Positions 26,832 to 34,909 of a DNA stretch of 64,000 bases are shown here, piece after piece. Made by a program: the position numbers and the translations under genes. Source of the DNA: Candidatus Tectimicrobiota bacterium (GTDB lineage: Bacteria > JACPUC01); NCBI GenBank assembly GCA_016192455.1, contig JACPUC010000011.1:62001-126000 (forward strand), in the 5' to 3' direction. Each line of letters begins with the position of its first letter. The first letter of the stretch is position 1. The notes beneath the pieces were generated by a model. It did not search any database, was not told the origin of the DNA, and saw only the letters and a program-made list of their open reading frames with translations.

Positions 26832-27848
26832 CTACCGCATGCCGCGCACCCGCTCGAAGACGTGCTGGGTGAAGAGATCGAGCTGCTGGAACTGATGCCG
26901 CGAGGCAAAGCGCACGATGAAGTGGCGACAGCCGGCCTCCACCAAGCCGCCCACGCGGTCGATGATCTCCTGCGGGCTGCCGAAGGGGTCGCGGCGCCAG
27001 AACGAGTCGGAGAGGTCCTTGAGGCTCGAGACGTAGTAGGCGTTCAGGTACTCCAGCGCCTCGGCGCGCGCCTGCCGGCGATCCGGGTTGACGTTCACCG
27101 TCATCTGGTAGGCCGGTTCCAGCGCCTCGGGGTCGCGGCCGTACTCCGCCGCGTAAGCGCGCACCGCCTGCCAGAGTTCGCGGTACTCCTCCTGCGTGGC
27201 GGTGCACGTCATCCAGCCGTCGGCTAGGCGGCCGACGCGCCGCAGCATGCGCTCGCGCAGCTTCGAGCCGACGGCGTAGATTTGCGGGTTGTTGGCCAGC
27301 CAGATGGGGGGACAGGGAACCTGCCTGGGGCGCAGGCCGGCGGGCACCGCGTCGAGGTGGTGAAACTTGCCGTGGTAGGTGAAGCGTTCCTGCGTCCAGA
27401 GGCCGCGCAGCACCGCTACCTGCTCCTCGAGGAGCGCGCCGCGCGTCTTCTTCTCCACGCCGGCGACGGCGAACTCCTTCTCGTTCTCGCCCCCCTCGTA
27501 CTCGGGGCTGGCGGCGCCGACGGCCATGTTGAGGATGGTGCGGCCCTCGCTCAACTGATCGATGGTGGCCCAGTGCAGCGCCAGCCAGACAGTGTGGCGC
27601 AGCGTGGCGATGAGAATGGCGGTGCCCAGCTTCACGCGCCGCGTGCGCGCCGCAATGGCGGCAAGCGTCGTGAGGCTCTCGTAGCGCGCCGTGCCGAAGA
27701 AATTGTCGCCGGCAAAGACGTAGTCGTAGCCGAGCGCCTCGGCTCGTTCGGCAAGCTCGAGCATGCGCGGCGGCGGGTAGTCCTGCGGGAAGATTACCGG
27801 CACCCGGTTGTTGACGTTGATGCCAAGATGGACACGATCCGCGCTCAT
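26832..27848 (-). CDS. LLM-class (luciferase-like) flavin-dependent oxidoreductase
   Basis: A 338-residue TIM-barrel flavin enzyme using F420 or FMNH2. Typical elements are ELAERAEALGYDYVFAGDNFF near residue 30, ARTRRVKLGTAIL near 68, the substrate-face segment ATIDQLSEGRTILNMAVGAA near 92, and KLRERMLRRVGRLADGWMTC near 195. The start at 27848 (MSADRVHLGIN) is where family homology begins. It is monocistronic and divergent from the deoxyhypusine-synthase-family gene. The substrate is unknown; relatives act on alkanes, nitrilotriacetate, sulfonates or F420-dependent substrates. Confidence 0.85.
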   Translation of the reverse strand: MSADRVHLGINVNNRVPVIFPQDYPPPRMLELAERAEALGYDYVFAGDNFFGTARYESLTTLAAIAARTRRVKLGTAILIATLRHTVWLALHWATIDQLSEGRTILNMAVGAASPEYEGGENEKEFAVAGVEKKTRGALLEEQVAVLRGLWTQERFTYHGKFHHLDAVPAGLRPRQVPCPPIWLANNPQIYAVGSKLRERMLRRVGRLADGWMTCTATQEEYRELWQAVRAYAAEYGRDPEALEPAYQMTVNVNPDRRQARAEALEYLNAYYVSSLKDLSDSFWRRDPFGSPQEIIDRVGGLVEAGCRHFIVRFASRHQFQQLDLFTQHVFERVRGMR

Positions 27849-28312
27849 CGCCTGCTTCCTCTCGCCGGCCGCGCCTCGAAGCTTCGTTCCGGGACGCGCC
27901 GCCCGCGGCACGGCGGCGCCGCCCTGCCGCGCGCGCCCAGGGTGCCGCATTCTCTCCCGCCGCGCAAGGAGGAGCACGCCACCCCCCCAGCCAACCTCGG
28001 CGAACCCTGCCGCGGGAGCCAGGCAGCCTGCCGCGGCATGGCGCCCGCCCCCTGCCGCCGGCCGGGGCGGCGCGCCCGGCGCGAGGCCGTGAGCGGGAGG
28101 CGCGCGGGCCGCCTTGCGTTCTGCGGCCGGGGTTGGTACATAGAAGGGGGGCGGCTCGCTGGGATGTGCCCGGTCGGCAGGTGACGGCGCGGGTTTTTTT
28201 GTGTCCGCGCGCCCAGCGAGCCCGGCTCCCGGCGGCGGCGGCGGTGCCGCGCCACGGCAACGTCTGAAGGAGGGGCATTCCTCGTCTGGGTTCTCACGTG
28301 GGAGTGTTGGTT
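27849..28312. other. GC-rich divergent intergenic region
   Basis: A 464-base region without a supported gene. GCGCGG (28187-28192) and CCGCGC (28205-28210) can pair around a T-rich loop. No confident promoter was found. Confidence 0.4.
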
Positions 28313-29395
28313 ATGGAGATCAGGCCCCAACCCATCGCGCCGGGCATCGACCTCGTCAAGCTCGTGGATGAAGGCTTCGTCGCCTTCAACGGGGGGCGCT
28401 TGCGCGAGATCTGCTGGCTTTTGCGGGAAGTGCTGCGGAATCCCCGCACCACCGTCGGCTGGAGCCTTGCCGGAGCCCTCACCCCGCTCGGCTATGGCAT
28501 CAGTATGTTCGCGCCCCTCATGCGAGCCGGGTTCATCGACTACGTCGTCTCCACCGGAGCCAACCTCTACCACGACATGCACTACTCGCTGCAATACTCG
28601 TTCGAGGTGGAGTACCCCGGCAAGGACGACCTCCTCCTGCGCCAGGAGGAACGCATCCGCATCTACGACGTGACCTTCGATGCCGAGGCGCTCCTGCAGA
28701 CGGACCAGTACTCCTACCGCCTCATGAAGAACCCCGAGTTCAAGGGCCGCATGGGCACGGCGGAGCTGCACTACAAGATGGGGCGCTACGTGCTGGAGAC
28801 GGAGCGGCGGCATGGCCTGCCGCACCACGGCTTGATGGCCACCGCCCACGAGCTGGGCGTCCCCCTCTACACGCCGGCTCCCAGCGACGGCACCATCGGC
28901 CTCAACCTCGGGGCGCTCCGCCTGTTGGACCCCGACCTCGAGATCGACGTCGTCCACGACCTCAATGAGTTCACCGCCATGGCCTACGACGCCCGCCAGG
29001 CAGGCGCCGAGAGCGCCGTGGTCATCCTCGGCGGCGGCGTGCCGAAGAACTACATGCTGCAGCCCGGGCCGCAGATTCAAGAGGTGCTGAAGCTGAAGTA
29101 CGAGGGCCACGACTACTTCGTGCAGATCACCGATGCCCGCCAGGACACCGGCGGCCTCTCCGGCGCCACCCCCGCCGAGGCGTTCACCTGGGGCAAGGTG
29201 ACGGAGAAGAGCCTGAACCGCAACATCGTCTGCTACGTCGATACCACCATCGCCCTGCCGATCATCACCGCCTATCTCCTCGCCACCTGTCAGCCGCGGC
29301 CCCTGAAGCGCCTCTACGACCAACGCCTGGAGCGCCTCGCGCGCTTCACCGAGGTCTACCGCACGGAAGCCGCCAAAAGGGCTGAGCAGCGCTGA
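28313..29395 (+). CDS. Deoxyhypusine synthase family protein (homospermidine/spermidine-synthase-like)
   Basis: A 360-residue Rossmann-fold enzyme of the DHS family. The NAD-binding/active-site segments are visible: STGANLYHDMHYSL near residue 80, TPAPSDGTIGLNLG near 190, VVILGGGVPKNYMLQ near 240 and SGATPAEAFTWGKV, in which K295 matches the lysine that forms the butylimine intermediate. Bacteria lack eIF5A, so a polyamine role is expected: bacterial DHS relatives make homospermidine or spermidine from putrescine donors. The ATG at 28313 has GGGAG 8 bases upstream; a GTG five codons earlier is possible. Confidence 0.88.
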   Translation: MEIRPQPIAPGIDLVKLVDEGFVAFNGGRLREICWLLREVLRNPRTTVGWSLAGALTPLGYGISMFAPLMRAGFIDYVVSTGANLYHDMHYSLQYSFEVEYPGKDDLLLRQEERIRIYDVTFDAEALLQTDQYSYRLMKNPEFKGRMGTAELHYKMGRYVLETERRHGLPHHGLMATAHELGVPLYTPAPSDGTIGLNLGALRLLDPDLEIDVVHDLNEFTAMAYDARQAGAESAVVILGGGVPKNYMLQPGPQIQEVLKLKYEGHDYFVQITDARQDTGGLSGATPAEAFTWGKVTEKSLNRNIVCYVDTTIALPIITAYLLATCQPRPLKRLYDQRLERLARFTEVYRTEAAKRAEQR

Positions 29396-29668
29396 GCCGC
29401 CGGCGGGCTCATCGGCAGAGCGGGCTCGCCGTCGCCGATGCGCCGTTCGGGGTGCCCACCCCTAACTCCCCTGCCTGCCTGAGCCTTGCACGCAGACAGG
29501 TGCAGGTTCTTTTACGGCTCCCGGCGGCCACTCCATGAGCCAGGAACCACGATCTCAGGCCCGTGGCCACCGTTTTTCAACGCCCCAGGCGATAGACGCG
29601 CTCCCTGGGATCCCTCGCCCCCGCCGCGCCCGCGACGATGCGGGAACGGCTCTGCTGATCGGCCAGGC
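29396..29668. other. Spacer between convergent genes
   Basis: A 273-base convergent spacer with no supported gene. No T-tract hairpin was recognised. Confidence 0.4.
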
Positions 29669-31027
29669 TCACCGCGGCGCGCTCCACCAGACGGGCTCCC
29701 CCTTCTCGTTCTCGTCGGCCAGCAGCAGGCGCGTCAGTTTGCCCTCCACGTGCAGGACCGCGCGGAGGTTCCCCTTCTCGTCGTACAGCGCCAGGTTCTG
29801 TCCTCTGTCCTCCACGCCCAAGTCCACGCGGAGTTTCCCGTTCTCGTCGCGCAGCGCCAGGAGCGGTCCCTTGTCCGTCACGCCCAAGCCCACGCGGAGT
29901 TTCCCCTTCTCGTCGGCCAGCCCCAGGAGCGGCCGTTTGTCCTCCACCTCCAGGACCGCGCGGAGGTTCTCCTTCTCGTCGTACAGCCCCAGGCGCGTCC
30001 GTTTGTCCTCCACGCCCAGGTGCGCGCGGAGGTTCCCCTTCTCGTCGTCCAGCGACAGGGTCGGTCCGGCGGACCCCACGCTCAGGTTCGCGCGGCCAAC
30101 TCCCTTCTCGTCGTCCAGCCACAGGGTCGGTCCGAGGGACCCCACTCTCAGGCTTGCGCGGTTAACTCCCTTCTCGTCGTCCAGCGTCAGAGATGGCCCG
30201 CTGGCCGTCATCATCATAGCCATGCGGGTTTTCCCCTTCTCGTCGTACAGCGCCAGGTCCGGTACTCTGTCCTCCACGCCCAAGCCCACGCGGGATTTCC
30301 CGTTCTCGTCGGCCAGCACCAGGCGCGTCCATTTGTCTTCCACGCCCAGGTGTGCGCGGAGGTTCCCCTTCTCGTCGGCCAGCCACAGGCGCGGTCCGTC
30401 GGCCCACGCGCCCAGGCTCGCGCGGGATTTCCCCTTCTCGTCGCCCAGCCACAGGCGCGGTCCGTCGGCCCACGCGCCCAGGCTCGCGCGGGGTTGCCCC
30501 TTCTCGTCGGTCAGCCACAGGCGCGGTCCGTCGGCCCACGCGCCCAGGTCCACGCGAGATCCCCCTTTCTCGTCGGCCAGCACCAGGGACGGCCCGCTGT
30601 CCGTCGCACTCAGGCCCGCGCGGACTTTCCCCGTCTCGTCGTGCAGCCCCAGGCGCGGTCCGCCGGCCAACACGCCCAGGCTCAGGCGGGGTTTCCCCGT
30701 CTCGTCGTGCAGCCACAGGCGCGGTCCGCCGGCCGTCGCGGCCAAGCCCGCGCGGAGTTTCCCCTTCTCGTCGTGCAGCCACAGGCCCGGTACGCCGGCC
30801 ACCATACGCAGCCTGGCGCGCTCTCTACCGGCGCTGTCCACGAGGATGAACGCCCGCGCACGCACCTCCTCCAGGCCCGCTTGGGCGGCTCCCAGGGCGC
30901 CCCGCATGAGGAGCGCGGCGGCCAGGAATCCGCCAACCGCCAACAGCAAGCGGGTGCGCCGCCTGGCGCTCGCCAGTTGGCGCTCCAGCCTCTCCAGCCT
31001 CGCTTCCATGTCCATGCTGCCTCCCAT
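29669..31027 (-). CDS. Membrane-anchored protein with seventeen 22-residue repeats
   Basis: A 452-residue protein. Residues 1-25 are a charged, coiled-coil-like segment (MEARLERLERQLASARRR) followed by one membrane helix (about 27-48). Residues 64-437 are seventeen contiguous 22-residue units of the form DEKGKxRAxLGxxxxGPxLWLx, then a 15-residue end. Alternating hydrophobics with a conserved DEKG turn suggest a beta-solenoid or stacked hairpins. The helix has few positive charges after it, so the repeats are probably extracytoplasmic. ATG codons at 31027, 31015 and 31009 are all near GGGAGG. Similar repeats occur in uncharacterised bacterial proteins; no function is known to me. Confidence 0.75.
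   Translation of the reverse strand: MGGSMDMEARLERLERQLASARRRTRLLLAVGGFLAAALLMRGALGAAQAGLEEVRARAFILVDSAGRERARLRMVAGVPGLWLHDEKGKLRAGLAATAGGPRLWLHDETGKPRLSLGVLAGGPRLGLHDETGKVRAGLSATDSGPSLVLADEKGGSRVDLGAWADGPRLWLTDEKGQPRASLGAWADGPRLWLGDEKGKSRASLGAWADGPRLWLADEKGNLRAHLGVEDKWTRLVLADENGKSRVGLGVEDRVPDLALYDEKGKTRMAMMMTASGPSLTLDDEKGVNRASLRVGSLGPTLWLDDEKGVGRANLSVGSAGPTLSLDDEKGNLRAHLGVEDKRTRLGLYDEKENLRAVLEVEDKRPLLGLADEKGKLRVGLGVTDKGPLLALRDENGKLRVDLGVEDRGQNLALYDEKGNLRAVLHVEGKLTRLLLADENEKGEPVWWSAPR
29717..30838 (-). repeat. 66-bp coding tandem repeat array, 17 units
   Basis: Each 66-base unit encodes one 22-residue repeat. Neighbouring units around 30370-30560 (GAWADGPRLWL units) are almost identical in DNA, showing recent unit duplication. 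The array keeps long frames open on both strands, which are artefacts. Confidence 0.9.
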
Positions 31028-31056
31028 GAGCCCTCACGGATAAAAACAACAGACAG

Positions 31057-31077
31057 GCCGGCGCGAGGCCGGCTTTT
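31057..31077. terminator. Terminator-like hairpin
   Basis: GCCGGC (31057-31062) and GCCGGC (31068-31073) pair around GCGAG, with TTTT after it on the plus strand. On the minus strand a T-rich stretch follows about 12 bases later. It lies between the toxin-antitoxin operon and the repeat-protein gene and probably ends the former. Confidence 0.45.
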
Positions 31078-31137
31078 CGGCGTTCCGTTGGCTCCCCAAG
31101 TGAACGGTCGCTCTCCCCTCAGCCTGCCGATGGTCGC

Positions 31138-31482
31138 TTACCGTTGCTCGACGTGCTGCCCCCCGCCGGCGCGCATTGCGCGCTTCCGCCTTCGAGTGGT
31201 TTCATCCCCAACCAGCTTGACGACGGGTCGCGAGCCGGTGGCCTCGGCGTAGCGCAGCAGCGTTGTCATGCTGGGCAGGCGCCGTCCGCCCTCGAGGCGC
31301 GCCACCGCCGACTGCGACGTGCCCATGCGCTCCGCCACCTGCGCCTGCGTCAGCCCAGCCCGCGCGCGAGCGGCAATGAGTTCCCGCGCCAGGTCAAACT
31401 CTGCGGCCAGGGCATCGTAGGCGTGGCGCACCTCGGCGTCGGCAAGCATCCCGGCCTTCAGCGCCTTCAATCGCTTGGTCAC
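31138..31482 (-). CDS. HigA-like XRE-family antitoxin
   Basis: A 114-residue helix-turn-helix protein: DLARELIAARARAGLTQAQVAERMGTSQSAVARLEGGRRLPSMTTLLRYAEATG (about 30-83) is a complete Xre/Cro HTH. It overlaps the toxin stop by four bases (ATGA), the toxin-first order typical of HigBA. It should neutralise the toxin and repress the pair's promoter. The basic tail ends GGGQHVEQR. Confidence 0.87.
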   Translation of the reverse strand: MTKRLKALKAGMLADAEVRHAYDALAAEFDLARELIAARARAGLTQAQVAERMGTSQSAVARLEGGRRLPSMTTLLRYAEATGSRPVVKLVGDETTRRRKRAMRAGGGQHVEQR

Positions 31483-31805
31483 AGCTTCACCTCCTTGAGC
31501 CGCTTCAGCGCCAAGTCAAGGGCGCGCTTCGGGGTCTTCCCTGTCTTCTTCAGAAAGGCATGCAGCACGACCAGACGATGCCCAGGCGCGGCCGCGTAGA
31601 TGGCCCGCCCGATGCCCGCCCTGCCGCTCAGCCGCATCTCCCACATCTTCGTACCCAGCGGGCGCACATGCGGCATCCCTACCTGCTGAGGTCCAAACGT
31701 CTCCAACAGCTCCGCAACGCGCAGGAAGCGCCCCTGCATCTCTTTGGGCAGCGCAAGCAGCTCCGCCGCCACCGCCTTGTTGAGGAGTTCGACGCTCCAT
31801 GCCAT
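31479..31805 (-). CDS. HigB/Gp49-like RelE-superfamily toxin
   Basis: A 108-residue toxin of the phage-derived Gp49-like/HigB family, presumed ribosome-dependent mRNA interferase. The diagnostic run is MWEMRLSGRAGIGRAIYAA (about 54-72), then VVLHAFLKKTGKTPKRALDLALKR (about 79-102). First gene of the toxin-antitoxin pair. Directly upstream, AT-rich DNA holds repeated motifs, a likely operator. Confidence 0.85.
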   Translation of the reverse strand: MAWSVELLNKAVAAELLALPKEMQGRFLRVAELLETFGPQQVGMPHVRPLGTKMWEMRLSGRAGIGRAIYAAAPGHRLVVLHAFLKKTGKTPKRALDLALKRLKEVKL

Positions 31806-31819
31806 ACTATAGCACTTCT

Positions 31820-31869
31820 GATATAAAAAGAGTGATCAGCCCCGTCTGGTAGCCCAGTATAAAAAAGAG
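31820..31869 (-). promoter_or_regulatory. AT-rich direct repeats upstream of the toxin-antitoxin pair
   Basis: GATATAAAAAGAG (31820-31832) and GTATAAAAAAGAG (31857-31869), read on the plus strand, are near-identical and 37 bases apart. On the minus strand they supply TATATC/TATACT boxes. They are candidate promoter and antitoxin operator elements. Confidence 0.4.
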
Positions 31870-31986
31870 AATCCACGCCGCCTACGCAGGCCGCATCGCC
31901 CCCCACCGGGATCCCCCCGGTCAGGCCCCAGGCCCTCGCCGCATGTGCCGCGAGGGCCCGCTGCTTCGATCTCCGGCTTTCCGCTC

Positions 31987-33228
31987 CTACTTCCACCACG
32001 GGGCGCGCACAAACGGGCCGGTGGCGTGCTCCTTCGGCCAGATGACGTGGCGCGACTTGCCATCCGGCCCGTGCTGGAAGACCACGGTGATCGGCCAGTT
32101 CACCTGATGCGACTCGTCGAAGTGGTAGGCCCCGCCGACGCCCTCCCATTTCAACTTTTCCAACGCTGGGATGACCTTTTCGATGTCGAGTGAACCGACC
32201 TGCTCCACGGCCGCCTTGAACATGTAGACGGCGTCGTAGGCGCGCACGTCGAGGTAGCCGTCCGCCGGGATGCCGTACTTCTCTTCGTATTTCTTGTACC
32301 AGGGTTTGGTCTTCGGGGTGATGGGGACGTCGGCGGAGGTCTGGCCGAAGATGATGTAGCCGGATTTCGGCGACATCCTGTCGGCAATCGGCGGACGGCC
32401 CAGGATGCCGGCGAAGGCTTGCAGCGGCATGCGCAGCTTGGCGTCGTAGAACTGCATCGCGAAGGGCACGGCATCGCCGCCGATCTGTGCCGTGACGACG
32501 ATATCGGGGTCCTTCGCCTTGATGTCCTCGATGACGGCGGTGAAGTCTTTCTGGTTCATGCTGACGTAGCTGCTGCCGACGATCTGCTCCTTGGTGATGA
32601 CGCCGAGCTGCAGGATGCCATCAATGAGGGTGTGCCCGAACTCGATGTCCTCGGCGACGACGTAGACCCGCTTCACCGGAAAGAAGGCCCCGCTGATCGC
32701 CGGTTTCACCATGTTCGCGGCCTGGTAGGCGTGCTGCCGCACCGCGAAGATGTAGCGATACTTCTTCGGGTCGGCCTTGATCCTGTCGGTGATCTTTGGG
32801 GTGCCTGCCACGGTGACGAGGGTGAGAATCTTGTTGCCGGCGAGGTAATCGAGGTTGGCCAGGGTCATGCCGCTGGAGAAGAAGCCCATCATGACCTGCA
32901 CCTTGTCGCTCAGCACCAGCTTGCGCAGCTCCGCCGAGCCGACGTTCACCTTGCCCTCGTCATCGCGGATGACGTACTCGATCGGGCGTCCCGCAATGCC
33001 GCCCGCGGCGTTGATCTCCTCGCGCGCCATCTCGAAGCCCTTCACCATGCGCCCGCCGGAATCCGAGAAGACGCCGGAGAGGGGGATGGGAAGCCCGATC
33101 TTGAGAGGCTCCGCGGCGTTCGCCGGGGCTCCGGTTCCCGTCATCAGCACCACGACCAGCAGCGCCACCCATGGCCACCACGCAAGCGCGCCGCCCGCCC
33201 GCACCCAACCAGCGTAATTCCCCTTCAT
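31987..33228 (-). CDS. Orphan HAAT-family solute-binding protein, LivK type
   Basis: A 413-residue periplasmic binding protein. The signal peptide has a hydrophobic core LAWWPWVALLVVVLMTG and a likely cleavage after ANA (about 38). The mature part begins EPLKIGLPIPLSGVFSDSGG and contains GRPIEYVIRDDEGK. GGGAGGGAG sits 4-12 bases before the ATG at 33228. No permease or ATPase is adjacent, so it must feed a transporter elsewhere. Its ATG overlaps (ATGA) the stop of a frame continuing from an hsdR fragment upstream, so its original promoter may be lost. Confidence 0.88.
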   Translation of the reverse strand: MKGNYAGWVRAGGALAWWPWVALLVVVLMTGTGAPANAAEPLKIGLPIPLSGVFSDSGGRMVKGFEMAREEINAAGGIAGRPIEYVIRDDEGKVNVGSAELRKLVLSDKVQVMMGFFSSGMTLANLDYLAGNKILTLVTVAGTPKITDRIKADPKKYRYIFAVRQHAYQAANMVKPAISGAFFPVKRVYVVAEDIEFGHTLIDGILQLGVITKEQIVGSSYVSMNQKDFTAVIEDIKAKDPDIVVTAQIGGDAVPFAMQFYDAKLRMPLQAFAGILGRPPIADRMSPKSGYIIFGQTSADVPITPKTKPWYKKYEEKYGIPADGYLDVRAYDAVYMFKAAVEQVGSLDIEKVIPALEKLKWEGVGGAYHFDESHQVNWPITVVFQHGPDGKSRHVIWPKEHATGPFVRAPWWK

Positions 33229-33602
33229 CGTGCTCCCTCCCTTGCAAGCGACGAACGACGTGCAACGCAGGCCGCGCGGAAGAGTCTGCCGAAGCACTTG
33301 AAGCCATGGCGCAGGACTTGTAGGCACGCCTTGTGCGCCAAGTCGAGCGCCCGGCGGAGGTCCTTCAGCAACGTCTCCTCGGCCTTGCCCTTCTGCTGGT
33401 TCTTGAGGTATTCCCACGCCTTCGGCTGGGTCTCTTGAACAAAGGCCAAGAGAACCGTACAATCGATACAGCGCTCACCGTCAAAAGCGTCGCGGTCGGC
33501 CTTGGCGTATCCACCGGAGGTGAGCAGGCGATGGTCAATGGCGGTCTCAAAGACAGCTTCGGTGTGTGGTCCGCCGGTGGTGTCCTTCGTCCCCGACGCC
33601 CT
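33228..33602 (-). pseudogene. HsdR N-terminal remnant (type I restriction endonuclease)
   Basis: The minus-strand frame is open from 33602 to the TGA at 33225-33227. It reads TEAVFETAIDHRLL, SGGYAKADRDAFDGERCID, VLLAFVQETQPKAWEYL and LRHGFKCFGRLFRAA, the order of motifs at the N-terminus of HsdR subunits (helix, GGY, FD, ATQP-like segment, LRHGFK). No ATG or GTG start exists upstream in frame, and homology stops near 33270 where the frame runs into the LivK leader. About 100 of roughly 1000 residues remain. Confidence 0.75.
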
Positions 33603-33916
33603 TTACCCCACTCTGCGGTACTTTATGCACCGCCATGGCGCGCGCCGTAACTACTTGTCGCGCCATGGCGTCGTCACTTATGCGTCACTTTTGGTCGCGA
33701 TATGCGTCATTTTTCGGACGGTCGGAACCGCGGGCCCGGCGCCGCGCTCCGCGCCGATGATCATCACCCCCAGAAGCACCGCCGCCACCAGCCACCGCAC
33801 CCGCTTGCCGCTCAGCCGCACCCTGCTAACGTAACACCGCTTTATACTCCGCCCTCCTGTCAAGAGCTGAAAATCCTGCTCAAAGTATTTAGGTCCAGAG
33901 TTTACGTTGTATCAGA
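33603..33916. other. Remnant spacer with a 12-bp inverted repeat
   Basis: No gene is supported. CGCCATGGCGCG (33631-33642) and CGCGCCATGGCG (33659-33670) form a perfect inverted repeat with a 16-base spacer, followed by three ATGCGTCA(C/T)TT-like direct repeats (about 33674-33717). Confidence 0.5.
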
Positions 33917-34510
33917 CTACTTTGCCTGTTGCCTCTGTTGCTGAAGTTTGTTTACTCTTGCTGGAGTAATGTAGAATTCCTCAATGAGGATTTCTACAAA
34001 CCCTAAAAGTACTGATGCATTCTCCCTTGTTACATTGCTCAATTGGTCATCATCAGGATGTGCTCCGATATTACCATATTCTCTTATTTCATCAGCTAAC
34101 GCGTGGTAGCGTTGCGGTAGAATACTCTTTTGCTTTGCATGGTCGATTTGCTGGGCGAGCTTATGCTGTGTACAGCCTTGAGATTTGAGACATCGTTGTA
34201 ACACTCGTCTGCTCATGGTCATAGATGACAAGAAGCATCCAAAACTCAAGCATCGACTGGCCTCTTCATATTCACTGCGGATTTCAGTGGAAATGTTAAG
34301 GTCAGGATCAAGTTCTAGGGATGTCGGAGGGTAAATCCGCTCAAGGCTCTCTCCCTGGATTTCAATCAGTATTAATCCTCCGCAATCTGGATTTTGACAT
34401 TGCGCAATGAACCATTGTTTCTGCCTATTTGTTGCAAAAGATCCTTTCCACAGATCACTGGTCTGAACGTGTTTCACCTTACAGTGAGGACATTGGTGAA
34501 GAATGCTCAT
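33917..34510 (-). CDS. DUF4145-domain protein with N-terminal zinc-finger-like cysteines
   Basis: A 197-residue protein. The N-terminus has CPHC (residues 7-10) and, about 30 residues later, CQNPDC, a probable zinc ribbon. The central and C-terminal part (EASRCLSFGCFLSSMTMSRRVLQRCLKSQG, then IREYGNIGAHPDD) fits DUF4145, a helical domain found with or fused to type I restriction subunits. Its base composition is much richer in A+T than surrounding genes, indicating transfer. GGAG precedes the ATG by 8 bases. It may be the surviving accessory gene of the restriction locus whose hsdR remnant lies next door. Confidence 0.8.
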   Translation of the reverse strand: MSILHQCPHCKVKHVQTSDLWKGSFATNRQKQWFIAQCQNPDCGGLILIEIQGESLERIYPPTSLELDPDLNISTEIRSEYEEASRCLSFGCFLSSMTMSRRVLQRCLKSQGCTQHKLAQQIDHAKQKSILPQRYHALADEIREYGNIGAHPDDDQLSNVTRENASVLLGFVEILIEEFYITPARVNKLQQQRQQAK

Positions 34511-34909
34511 TTCCTTAGCTCCAAGGTGCGAGCAACTCTATTCTGTTCACAACCGATCCGCTTCGCTTTCACACTCATCAACAAGAACCGCAGGTGCGGG
34601 TTAAATAAGGCTCAAGCTATTCTTACAGGCACGGCAACGTCGTAAGGAAGCCAGGGGCACCCCGTAAGCGGCCAAATCAGGCGGCTGGCCGAAGTGGCTG
34701 GCTCATCTGCTCCAGGCCGCGCCAATGCCAGCTTTGACCCTGTACGAACATTAATCCTCCTCTATGAGCGTGTCCTTTGTCAACGTCCTCGTCTGAGCGG
34801 CTGCCCAAAGAGGAGCCGCGAGCGACGACCTGCCCGCGGGCGTGCGGTTCTAGTTAAAGAGTGCGCACGGGACCGCCCGGCTTTCCCCCCCCTCCCTCCC
34901 GCCACCACC
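34511..34909. other. Junction spacer between AT-rich island and GC-rich chromosome
   Basis: A 399-base region with no supported gene. Composition shifts from AT-rich near 34500-34640 to GC-rich by 34900. Confidence 0.4.

Noticed and set aside
28313-29395. True deoxyhypusine synthase acting on eIF5A
   Set aside because: The cell is bacterial by every other sign and lacks a visible eIF5A; the polyamine-synthesis role of bacterial members is preferred.
29717-30838. Possible CRISPR array
   Set aside because: Units are 66 bp, contiguous, degenerate and in frame, without unique spacers; no cas genes.
29486-31252. Plus-strand frames of about 500-590 codons across the repeat gene
   Set aside because: A 66-bp repeat is a multiple of three and keeps several frames open; only the minus strand gives a coiled coil, membrane helix and coherent DEKG repeats.
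33678-33863. 61-codon minus-strand frame with a hydrophobic stretch
   Set aside because: No ribosome-binding site, lies in remnant DNA with inverted and direct repeats; coding status unsupported.
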